Made by a program: the position numbers and the translations under genes. From contig VWZP01001589.1 of assembly GCA_013396995.1 (NCBI GenBank), positions 2,379,069 through 2,443,068 on the forward strand: DNA of 64,000 nt. Reading direction: 5' to 3'. Below the pieces are notes generated by a model that was not told the DNA's origin, made no database searches, and worked only from the letters and a program-made list of their open reading frames with translations. Source of the stretch: Dicaeum eximium. Taxonomy: Eukaryota > Chordata > Aves > Passeriformes > Dicaeidae. Shown piece after piece: positions 1-11,218 of this stretch; position 1 is the first letter of the stretch, and each line of letters begins with the position of its first letter.

Positions 1-1361
1 AGGGCAGTGATAACCAAGCATGTATGGCCAAATAATCCTGACCTACAAACTGAAGGTTGTTCATCAGTGCAACTCTATGGGGAGAGCAGTTAGGTAACCA
101 CATGGGGAGAGCAGATACCCGGAAGGGACATTTGCCTGACTACCCCTGGGTTTACTGCTGCAGTTTCAGGATACATTGACTGGAAAAAGGAAAATGGAAA
201 AGGACATGAATGCTTTGCTCAGCTAACCCAGCAAAATTGGAGCAGTAGTTCAGCTACTTTTAGAATTCGTCTCAGCCTCCATTTCCAATCATTAAACTTC
301 ACTTCTCAGAAAAACAAGTGTTCTTCAGAGAGACCTCACAAAATTACCCTTCTCACAATAATCTGATTGTGAACCATTACAAGGAGATGTATTTTACCAT
401 TCATTACATTACATGACTGCAGTACTTCCTCTGTAATGCTATAAAGATATAGAATTTTTCCAAAGAACGCAAGGATACACCCTCTCAAAAAGTCAATGAG
501 GGAAATGCGAACACAGAACGTAAATTATGTATTGACTGAACTTCAGACATTTCAAATGTATGCTCATGTGTTTAACTATGCTTATCACTTAAGTCCTGCT
601 GGGATCAAACCCTTTCCCACAGATATTCTTCTGTCAATATTCTCACTGAAAAAAACCCTGGGACCTGGGGAAAAGCAGATGGTGAATTCATCCACAAAAA
701 CCTACATGAGACATATGCATAGATACTCAAAGATATTTTGTACAAAACACCTTCTAAGTCACTGGTTAAAATTCAGTCAAAGAAATTCAACACAGATTTC
801 TTTCATTATCAGATAAGATATGCTACCTTATAAACTTCAAGGCAGCAGAATAAGACAGGCCACGTAACTAAAAAGCAGCCAACATAGGCATGAACTGCTT
901 GCATGTCAAAACCTATTTCTCCCCACGGTTACCTGAAGAAAGTAATGAAACTGCAGGTTTCTACTACTGTGGGGTGGAATTTCTGGATGATGATGCTAAC
1001 TTGCTGCAGCATCCTTACTATCTCTAGAAGAAGCAAAGCTGAAAGAACATGACTGGGGAGCTACTTGCCTATGTCTGAAGGTGACATTCCCAGGGTGAAG
1101 TTGCTGATGCACCCTGCACAATTCTTGACCCACTTAGAATATCTCTGCCTAAAGGAAGTACTTTCCACAGCCTTACATTCTATTAAAATGCAAACTAGGA
1201 AAAGGATCACCTATAACAGCAACAGGAGTTTTCTAAATCTAATGAATAAAAATTAACCAATTTCAGTGTCAATTACAAAATTCCTTTAAAGTTAACTCAT
1301 TAAACTCATTTATGTGCTCTCATTAAATTCCCCTTCATGCTAATGTTCTTTACTGACAGGA

Positions 1362-1379
1362 ACACACACACACACACAC
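1362..1379. repeat. (AC)9 microsatellite
   Basis: Nine uninterrupted AC dinucleotides are visible. This is a short, probably polymorphic simple repeat in the left flank. Confidence 0.95.
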
Positions 1380-3710
1380 TCTGAGGCTCAGAGAAGTTTC
1401 TTGACTGTTACCATGCATGACCACAAGCCTCAATCTAACCAGGTTATACACCCCCAGCCAGAAACTCTCCTAGAGTGGGGTTTTCCTGGGAGCAGTGGGG
1501 GTCTGAGGGGAAGCCCTTCCCTTGGCGCTAGGATGCCAGGCAAGGACACTTCCTGGGAGTGAGTGCCTTCAATACTTCTCTTGTAGGAGCGATTTTTCTA
1601 CTGGATACCCTTTAGTGACTCTCTGGGCAAAGCAAATCCAGGTACCCCTGAGTGAGAGAGGCTTGGGGAAGGGGGTGTGTTGTTGCTTTTGTGTACCTCT
1701 ATGACAATCAGGAAGGTGCCACAAAGTTGAATTGAACTTCTTCACAAAAGCACCCCATCTCTTCTCTGCTCCCTATTTTATATCCTGTTCTTCTGGATGA
1801 GATAAATCTCACATGCCTGTGTGACTTCTCTTGCTGCCTCTCAAAGTTTGGGAGTACAATGTGAAAATGAGCATGAGTGAAAGTTTCAGGGGGGAAGTGC
1901 TGATTTATTATTTATGTCCTTTAGAGAATAGATGACTAGAAAGTTCACTATGTCCCTGTTGCCAGATTGCAGTTACACATTAAATTAATGCTTCAGTTCA
2001 CATATTCCTTACAAATGGCTGAAATCTGTTCTGTAACCTGTCCAATTCTGCCAGTAGTAAAAAATATGCTACCCAAGTGACATACTCTGTATAAACTTTA
2101 CTGTTCTATAAGTTTATATTACACTGCAATCTTCTGTCTGTCAGTTGCTGAAATCCACTGGGCAGCTACTATTGTTTTCATCAAGGACATCAGGAATTTC
2201 CCCCATGACTGCCGAAGATACTTCCATGCTTGTGGGAAGAGATCAAACAAGATTTATGGTAGTCACTGTGTGGCAAGACAATTTGCCTGACACTGATGAG
2301 GCTAAAAAAGATAAGGCAGCTCCCTTAAAGCAGCAAACCTGCCAAAGAATTCAGCAGATAAATGAATCCCTCTACGAACACCACTAGGATTATGATATGA
2401 CCAAGGCAGAAACTGACCTAAGTGTGGGAAGAAATAGGTAAAGAAGCAAAAGCAGTAGAACATAATAAGAGAAAAGAGGTAAAGATTGAAGTACAAAACT
2501 TTTTTCCACTTTCAGCTGCAGCCCTTATCCATGTTGTTACACACAGTGACCTGTATCTTGCCAATTCTTGCTGCAGTTTTCAAGCTGCAAGGAGTAGCAT
2601 GTGTTGGCTACATTTGTCGTACCAGTCCTACACTACATTCCCGGAATCCTTAATAGTGGCCCACAGCAAAGGAGACAGGTTGGTAGTAACACAGTTAAAT
2701 CACAGAAAGGCTTGTCAAAAAACTCCAGGAAATTACTGCTCAGTAAACTGCTCATAGGCAAACTTTGCATTATGAGAGATATACTGGAAATAAAAGAAAT
2801 TCACCTCTCCATAAGGATTACAACAGACCAACGGATTCTATGAGCTGTCCAAAATGACTTTCTGCTTCTACCTGAACTCCATCACTCTTTTGGGACTCAT
2901 CCCATGACAAGCTCTTTACTCTACCTTGGTCCAAGACAGTTCATGTCTAAGGCTCAAAGGCCTTAGATTTATCTCACCTGTTTCCATGAACCATAGTGAA
3001 TTCCCTGTTACTACAGTCATTTGCTACCTTCATGGGAAAGAAAGTGGTACCTGAAGGAAGCCAAGGAGGGGGAAGCATTCGTTTTCCTCCAAGAGAGCAA
3101 ACTTTGGAACCTGAGCTCTTCAGATGAAGTCTTAGCATGCCACATGGGAAACACTGGTAGTGACCTGTGCCTAGAAGTTATTCAGTTTTGCCTACACTAT
3201 AACCCCTTAGTAATAACAAAGATCTTTGCTTTCTCATACCAACATCTTTACAGGAAATAGCAGGAAATGAAAGTAGCAGGCAAGCATCTGCAAGACAAAG
3301 TCATTCAAAGGAATGAGATTACCAAGGTGGCCAGACCATCTTATTTTAGACCAGCTGTTTGGGTGTCTTACAATGCACCCTAACAGTAGAAAAAATGAAT
3401 CCTTAAACTGCAGGTGACCTTGCACAGGTGCCAGCTGCTGCCTGTGACAGAAACAGAGTGAATGTCATGGGCCATTCTCTATGAGCAAGGCTTTGTGTGC
3501 ACATTAGTGTATGTTACACATGACATTGAAACAAGGAAAAGGGAATGAAAGTATTAAACTGCTCTACACAGGACATGCTGGGAATGTCTAATGCTTGGTG
3601 CTTCCACAGGACTAGAAGAAAAAATCATTAACAGAATAAAACAAGAATTATTTGCTACAATGATGTGACATAGGACTCCAGACCTCCAGAGATGGAACAA
3701 AACAACACAC

Positions 3711-3806
3711 CAAAAAAAATCAAAACACAAAAAAAAAACCACAAAAAAACCCCAAACAAAACCCCCAAAACAAAACAAGAAACCACCCAAACAAAAAAAA
3801 AATACT
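3711..3806. repeat. A/C-rich low-complexity tract
   Basis: About 95 bases consist almost only of A and C on the plus strand, in irregular CAAAA and CCAAA-like units. The lysine- and glycine/phenylalanine-rich frames across it on either strand are composition artefacts. Confidence 0.9.
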
Positions 3807-5151
3807 TAAATGTGGGGAGTAGGTAGGAGACATAGACATCTTGTAACTTAAAATCACACCAGGGTCTCGAAAAAAAAACCAACTTCCAAAAACTCAGTCC
3901 TTGAAAAAATATTCAAATTGCAGATTTAAAGGAGGCAGCAAATTATTTACAGCAAGAAAATGTTATGATAACCTGTTCATCAGTTTTCACAGATACACAC
4001 ATATGCTCTACCTAGGTAAGCAGGTCTACACTTAGAGAATATAAATCTAACACGAGTTTGACAAAAAATATTTTATCATTACTAATTAGGGGTAAATTAA
4101 CTTCTGTTATTCTTCTCTTTGAAACAGAATAAATTACTCTTTTGAAGAGAAATCTCAGAGAAAGCTATAGTAGCTGCTACATCTGGATGGTATGCAATGC
4201 TTTCAGTTGACTACATCATAAATTTGAGGTAGCATGCTAAATTTCTGTAGAGATTCTGGCCCAAAAAAAAACCAAGACTCAAGACTCTTTTTATGTGACT
4301 ATCCAAGTGTTAGTTGGAAACAAGCTATTTGCTTAAATAGAATTTTCAACAGCCAAGACAAAACTATCAACACAAATCAAAAATTTAAAGCCTCTTCTTC
4401 TTACTGAATGTAATTCTGTCCAATCTCACTGCAATTTATTTGAGCTTTCACAGAGATAGGCCGTTATAATGGACATCTACCCTGGAAATCCTCACTGCTG
4501 AATTAGTAGGAATAAACATAAAGAGCTGAGCTAAAGCTCCAACCAAAACTCCAGTTTTAATAAATCCTGGAATAAATGTCCCATGTAACACAAATATGGA
4601 TGTGTAGTGTGATTTGCAGATGGGACTCTCTTTGGATTTCAAAATTTGCAGACATTTTCCTCTTTGCCCTGTAATATTACAGCACACAATTTGCACAAAA
4701 TTACTGCAGGTGCAAAATGAGAGACCAAGGCATGGCAGAAGAAATAAAGGATAGCTCTGTGACAGTAAATTTCAATTGCACATATAAGTGCACCAAGCAG
4801 CTGAAATGGAAAGCCCCATGTACATTAGCAATTATGCTGTACTTGCAAACAGTGATTGTGGGGAGATGCCAGAAAAAAGCCTCTGTCTCTCGAAAGTAAT
4901 AAACTTTGTGGCAGTTTTTTTCCAGTTCTGCTTGCTAGCTAATGAGAACTAGGCAATGCACTTATCAGTAATGGATACATTTGGAATTGATGTTTTTTAG
5001 AAAGAATTCACTGTAGGTTGGCTCTTAACAGAACAGAGCTGCATAAAACAATGCAAACCTTTTCATATACTGTTCAACAACAGACAGTTTAACTACCACT
5101 TCAATCCAGAAGAATACCTTAAACCAACCCACAGACAGAGGTCTCCAGCTG

Positions 5152-5197
5152 CATGAAACTGGAGTCCCCAATCCTTATGATTGGGACTCCAGTTATG
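5152..5197. repeat. Near-perfect inverted repeat (hairpin)
   Basis: The left arm AACTGGAGTCCCCAATC (5157-5173) pairs with the right arm GATTGGGACTCCAGTT (5179-5194) around a five-base loop, CTTAT. The stem has 16 base pairs and one bulged C. Three more pairs (5152-5154 with 5195-5197) extend it past a two-base bulge. It is shorter than a typical animal pre-miRNA and matches no small RNA I recognise. Confidence 0.85.
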
Positions 5198-8100
5198 ATC
5201 CTTCAGAGATACTGAAGAATATGGGCAAGAATCCTCGTGCTCCATGAATTCCTACATAGTTACAAAAAACCAAAAAAATTAAAGGCCCAAATAACTGCCT
5301 TCTGCTCATACTTTGAATATGTAAGTTGTAAACATGAAACACTAAGTTTCTAAGAAAGAGCACACTATCAATTGCTTCTACCACTTCCTAAAGACAGTGT
5401 TATTTTCAATTCAGTCTTTACCATGTGTTCTACAATATGTGAAAACAGGTGCAAAACTTGAAATTAAAAAATTACTAAGTAATTGTATTACACCATTACT
5501 TGTTCATTAAATGTCTCTTCAGGATGGCAGAACACTAGTCTGACAAAGTTCTGCCTTTCCTCAGACACAAATGTTCCATTAATTACTCTACAGAAGAATT
5601 AAAAATGAAATTTTCAGATCCTTATATACATGTGTCATTAGAACAAAACATGGTGGACATGTGGTATAGTTACTATGATGAGGTTTTTTTCTCAAAAATA
5701 TTGTTTTATTTACCATCTTATTCAGGTAGCAAACCCAGAATATAATTATTTAGTTACAGAGGACTTCTCTTTCAAGAAGAGAAGTAAAAAACGTTTTTGT
5801 TAAACATTTTCACTAGGTACACAAGTGTATCTGTCCTTGCACATTTCTATCAGAAAAGGCAAGCATGTAAATCAAGGTGTTAAAAACAAATGAAAATGAG
5901 AAAACAATGAACAAAGAACCACTAATAATCACAAATAAGAATAACTTTATCAATTTTTTCCAGCTTTTTCCAAACATGGAGAGTTTCAGTATACTTTCTG
6001 AAGTTTTAGGGTTTTGGTTTTTTTTAATCTATAATCTTTATATTCAGATTCTTCTAAACATCAAGAAGGGTTTTTCTGCCCTATTTCTAAGTATATTGCT
6101 TGTTTGTTTGATACAGAAGAGATACTGATGATTCTGAGCTCTGATATGCTAAGCATTTGCATTAGCTTGAGGTGTTTCGTGGTGGTATTTTTTGTTCAAT
6201 GGTTAAATACTTTCTAGCCCCTGCAGATTAAACTGCTTTATAGTATTTCAGTGAATAAACAGGGCATAACAGAGCTATTGCAGATTTTTCCCTACCTTGC
6301 ATTTTTTGGGTAACATTTCATCAAGAGAGCTGAATTTAACTTCATGACTGATTCAGGACAGAAATAATGGTTAACACATATTCTAAGTGGCCTATATGCA
6401 GAACAGAAGTAATTCTACCTACCAACAGATGATCAGTGTCTGACTCAGAAGTGCATTTCTCTTCAAAATGTTAATCTCTCTTCAAAAGAAAATCAATAAC
6501 TTAAAAAAGAGTAACTCCCATTTTAGAATTTTTCAATACATTTAAAAGCCTTACAGTCTTCATTATAAACCCTTCTACAACTCAAGCAGCATTAACACAA
6601 AAAGTATTATTACTCCTTTTTCACTAACATTTTTAGAGCCACAGCATGAGAAAAAAATTTAAGCCATTTAAGGAAGAATAGAATAAGCACTGCTTTGACA
6701 TTCAGAATGATAAATTCCTCACCACACTCAACTCCCTAGTTATCACTGATGCCACCATTTCCCCCTATGATTTATGAGGCTTGCAAGAGACAGGCTTTAA
6801 CTTTTCATACTAATGTCCTTCCAACTCACTACATACAAACAGAGATTAAAACTCATCACTTGTTCTCATTTTACCTTCTTGAAACACTATTTTTTCTGTA
6901 CAGTTTCTAATGCAATTATGTTTGAGCTCAGGTTCCATTATCACAACTTAGTTAGACACAGCAGATCAGCTGAAAGGCAGAAGAGCAAATGCTTTTAGCT
7001 AAATCGCCTTCTAACTGTTTGAATACACTGAACAGACTGGTAAATACAAGGGAGGCTACTACATAACTGTTGCCAGGCAGTAAATCATTCAGATATACCT
7101 AATATATAAAACTTGATCACTTGCCTAGATTCTTCATCTGAAACAGAATTAATCCATCTCAGCTGATGGTATCCTATTTGTATACTTCTGCTAATCACTC
7201 AATCCCTAGTATCAGGTAGCCATGTACCGGGGGCAAGGGGAGGGGGAAAAAAAAAACCAAAAAACCCTTGTCTCAAAAAGCAAGCACATGACAATAAGAA
7301 CAGTTTCAACAAAATCAAGACCATACCTAAACACCTAGTGGATGAATACAAATCAAAACATACTTGCTAAAAAGAGAGAAGCCAGGCAGGGAAGAGCAAA
7401 GTCAATGAGACTATCCATCATACAATTTCTTTCCATATTAAACAACAGGTACCAAAAAGCACATTGGAACTGATCTGTATTATAAAAGCAATTGCAAAAT
7501 GAAGGGAAGAAAAACCAAAGCAACTGAAAGGCCAGTTGGAAGAAAAATACTGCAATTACTTGCCTATGCTACAAAGGCTTCAGAATATATAGCTGCTATT
7601 AGCTTCCCACTATAGTAAGCCAACTGCAGTAAAGAGCAGTGATTCCAGAGTGGCACTGTTAAAATTAAACACAATTGTTCAGGTGATATAAACCAACAGT
7701 TCCAGCTTGTTTCAATGGAAGATCACATTAAATGCTCAAAAATATTAACAAATTGCTCATTTAAGACATTTTCCCTTTAAAAATACCTCCTACAAAATAA
7801 TTTTTAAAAAATAAACAACACAGAATACAGAAACATTTAGGTACACAGCAGACATCTGGCAAAACAACGATAAATGGCAGAATTAACATTTAGATGTAGT
7901 TCTATTAGATGACAACTCCTCTACTCTTACAAAAATCTCATGAAAGCCCCTTCACTAAATCACTCTTTCACACTGATTCCTTTTCAATGCAATTTAAACT
8001 CATTATGTTAAATGAGCACTATTACATTTGCACTAAAATAAACCTAAGTACTGTTTTTATGCTTGCCTACCATGTAAATCACCATCTAAAAATATCACAG

Positions 8101-8513
8101 TTCTGTCTGTTACAAAGTACTTAAACATACACATTTAGAAGTCAGTAGGGGTTGCTGTATTTTTAATTGGATGAGTTGGTACCAGAAGGGCACAAATAGA
8201 AGTAAAATCTTAAACTTACAAGTATTTATACTTCCTCTCACAGAAATTGTCTTACTACTTACAAAGCATAAAATTACAACAAACACATTGTTCTGTCTTC
8301 AGTACGTAACACAAAATTATTAAAAGCAGCTGCAAGAAATCCTGAGGCATTAAAGAAAAAATGTGCTATAAGGCTTACTGTCACGACCAGTTGTGACACA
8401 TCCAGATTTCAACCGGTGCGTCCTGTGTGTTCTAATAACTGTCTTTTATACAACAAGAATCTTTTACATGTAGAGTGGTACATGCAACTCACTCTATCAC
8501 CTTTTGCACCAGG

Positions 8514-8526
8514 TATATAAAAGGGG
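8514..8526 (+). promoter_or_regulatory. TATA-box-like sequence
   Basis: The sequence TATATAAAAGGGG is an excellent match to the TATA-box consensus on the plus strand. About 135 bases upstream, at 8379, a block opens with TGTCACGACC and contains the inverted repeat TGTCAC/GTGACA. This arrangement would fit the U3 part of a decayed LTR, but no downstream LTR boundary or target duplication was found. It may equally be a chance match in AT-rich DNA. Confidence 0.3.
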
Positions 8527-9524
8527 ACATAGAAGACTAGAAGATTATTTTATCAAAGCATCAGTTTTTGGAACAGATGCTTTCTTCCATTAAACGGGCC
8601 AGTGCAGTTTACCTAATGTAAACCCTTTCCTTGGAGGTTCAGTCTATGTCCTAACTTACATAAGGAAAGGAAGATGCGAGTGGAAGAAATGGAAGTTTGA
8701 GTTAAGGCATAGGTAACTTACCAGGTTTGATCATACAGGTGGTGAATTGACTTCTGTTGTGCAAGTTAAAAGCAACTGTCAGCTGAAATCAAAGGAGTGG
8801 CATGAATACAAAATAAAGTTTAGGTCCATCTGAGGCCTGTTTCAGGACACATCCTTCATATCTTCAGAAAGGACACAATTATAGCCAGTGAAGATACCGG
8901 AGAACAGCTCTGCAACAGCTGAGTCTATTTTTTAAGTTACTGGAACAGTTTGCTTGAGTTTGCTGAATACACGTTGTTTATCAACAGCAGAAATAAGCCA
9001 GCAATGACCTGCTCTGCCTTGTATCACCTTTTAGGTCGATAGTGCTTCTAAAGACTTACTCTCATCCTCATCAATTCAGTTAGTAAACTTTCAGGCTACT
9101 AGATTAGTCAGTCAGGGGTAGGGACAGCGTACTCTCTTGTTCCACTTCCAACAATGATGCCAGAATTTTCTATGAAATATTTAATTGTATAAAATAACCA
9201 AATACTTTAGAAATTGAAATTGCTTATTAAAGGAAGTACTTTACCCTTATTAAAAAACCCTAAACCCAGAAACATTGGAAATACAATAAAAATTCAGCTA
9301 GAATGAACAGTGACAGACCTTTCACCATTTGATGGCTGTGGGGGCCCATTGCCTTGGTAGCTTCATAGCAGGGAAGAGAACATACCTGCACATTTCAAAG
9401 GAACAATGTATCCAGAATAATTCTACATTTCTGTTCACAAGCTTAGCAGTAAGGCAAACGACTAAGAAAACTTTGGGAGTGAGCTACCATTTCCTTGCTA
9501 ATTTTGGACTAAATATGGGCAAAA

Positions 9525-9560
9525 CCAAAAATCTAGACTGACAACACCAAAAATCTAGAC
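9525..9560. repeat. Duplicated 14-mer
   Basis: CCAAAAATCTAGAC occurs at 9525-9538 and again at 9547-9560, a 22-base offset. It looks like a small local duplication. Confidence 0.85.
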
Positions 9561-10546
9561 AGGCAGATGACTTTCAATGTCTGTTGTTCTGGTATTCATC
9601 ACACTCAGCCCTCATGTTAAAACCTTTATATCCCTTCAAGGGATCCCTGTCCCCATCAGCAGTCAGTAAGAAAGAAGACAAAATGCAGCTGATCACTCGT
9701 TAGTCTGGCTAACAACCAAATGCAGAAACACTTGCACTGTTTCTTTAGCTAAGGTTAACAAGGTGAACTAGAACTGTAGCAGCCTCAGCTTACTGTCTTT
9801 GAAAGTTAAATTAAGAAACAACTCTCTGGCTGTAATATCTATCTACCTCTGTAGCATAGAAGAAAAGTGCTTGCGTATGAACATAGTTTGCACAAACCAA
9901 TTAATGTATATAAACAAATAAAGAGAGAATTTATTTTTAAGGAAATCACTACCATAATAACGTCAGAGCAGTCAACAATATAATTGTCCTTGCTAGGTAA
10001 TGACACTGGACTCACAATATCATGTAAATTTTTTTATTTTTTTTAAATACAGGAAGTAGAAAATTTGATTCTCAAGTTACTCCAAGGAACTGGAAAGGTC
10101 AGGCACATATATTTCATTTTTATATGGATTCATATTGTTAAATAAACAGTATGAGATACACATTGTTTCCAAAACAACCAAATGTTACACACAATCAGTA
10201 AGAACAGACATCAGCTCAAGTTGACTGATATTTGGGACACTTATTCATAGGCCAATGTGTGAGGCAAGTATCTAGGCTCAAATCAGACAAGGTTAGAACA
10301 TGGGAAAACAGAACAAACAGGAATTTAAAGAAATGTCATTAACAGATTTTACACATGACTTTCTTAACAAATGCCTTGACTGATGTATTTTTCACATCTA
10401 ACTTCCCATCTAGCCGTTCAATCTTTGACTAAAAAGATAATAAGTGAAGTTTTTCTGGAAAAAGCATTTAACAAAATGCATTTAACCAAACCTGTAATTT
10501 ACCAATAACACTCCAACAAACCTGGAGGGAACAGCACACATGCTGT

Positions 10547-10552
10547 TTTATT
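10547..10552 (-). terminator. FBXO15: Candidate FBXO15 polyadenylation signal (distal)
   Basis: TTTATT on the plus strand gives AATAAA on the minus strand, about 400 bases past the FBXO15 stop. It is one of several possible signals; another lies at 9930-9935. Choosing between them needs transcript data. Confidence 0.3.
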
Positions 10553-10781
10553 ACTAAGCATAAAAGTCAATGTTCTCAAAACTAGTATAGCTTATGTAAG
10601 GTAAGGCATCTCCACAGTATGGCTCTTAAAAGAAGCAATTCCTTAACCATAGTAACAAGTGTCTATAAAGAAAAATCTTCCCAAAAATAATTTCAATAGA
10701 GCCAGTGAGAAACAGTCTAACATGTAATGTTCAACAGAGAAGAAAACCTCTCACTTATATCAATATGTCTCTTGGATTCAT

Positions 10782-10811
10782 CAATTGCCTATTGAAAAAA
10801 TTAGGCAATTG
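10782..10811 (-). repeat. Perfect 10-bp inverted repeat, probably in the FBXO15 3' UTR
   Basis: CAATTGCCTA (10782-10791) and TAGGCAATTG (10802-10811) are exact reverse complements separated by ten A-rich bases. They lie 138-167 bases downstream of the FBXO15 stop on the transcribed strand, so they may form a stem-loop in the 3' UTR if the mRNA extends that far. Confidence 0.7.
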
Positions 10812-10876
10812 CACTTGTTACTGGAAAACTTGCAGGAATAGTCTTGCTGGTTGGTGTCAATCCTAAGCATCAATGG

Positions 10877-10882
10877 TTTATT
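10877..10882 (-). terminator. FBXO15: Candidate FBXO15 polyadenylation signal (proximal)
   Basis: TTTATT on the plus strand gives AATAAA on the transcribed strand only about 70 bases after the FBXO15 TGA. If used, the 3' UTR would be very short. Confidence 0.35.
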
Positions 10883-10948
10883 GTGTTTTTTGTTGTGGGA
10901 GGGCTGTTTGTTTGTTCTTTAAGCAAGGAGATGAATGACCTAATTAAG

Positions 10949-11218
10949 TCAGTAGTTTGTTCCATACCAGCTATTTACCTTTTTGGTGCTTACATAAAGC
11001 ACCAAACTGACTATAATATATTCCTTGGTTTCTTCCAACCATACAAACTCAACACAGACTTTACCCTCTGAATCTTCATAGTCTGCAGTATAGATATGAC
11101 CCATGTAGTCATAAAGGCCAGATGACTTGGTAGACAATTCCATGTGGACTGGAGAACTGAAACACCAGAAGGGCTTTCCAGTTTCATCCAAGAGAGTCAG
11201 ATCCATCACAAAGCAGTC
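10949..11218 (-). CDS. FBXO15: FBXO15 last coding exon
   Basis: The exon is 270 nt including TGA, with acceptor TTTGTAG. It encodes DCFVMDLTLLDETGKPFWCF and ends LVLYVSTKKVNSWYGTNY. The end resembles the human C-terminus (SIAKINHWFGTEY as recalled), so the stop looks native. Confidence 0.95.
   Translation of the reverse strand, partial: DCFVMDLTLLDETGKPFWCFSSPVHMELSTKSSGLYDYMGHIYTADYEDSEGKVCVEFVWLEETKEYIIVSLVLYVSTKKVNSWYGTNY

Larger units (their letters stand above)
1..9929. other. AT-rich flank beyond FBXO15 3' end, no gene recognised
   Basis: Both strands were read here. Open frames are short (about 110 codons or less), match no family I know, and lack paired splice signals with coding-like content. 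The stretch holds simple repeats, a strong hairpin near 5.15 kb and a TATA-like box near 8.5 kb, which are listed separately. In human the region 3' of FBXO15 is also gene-poor. A lncRNA or distal enhancer cannot be excluded by eye. Confidence 0.6.
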
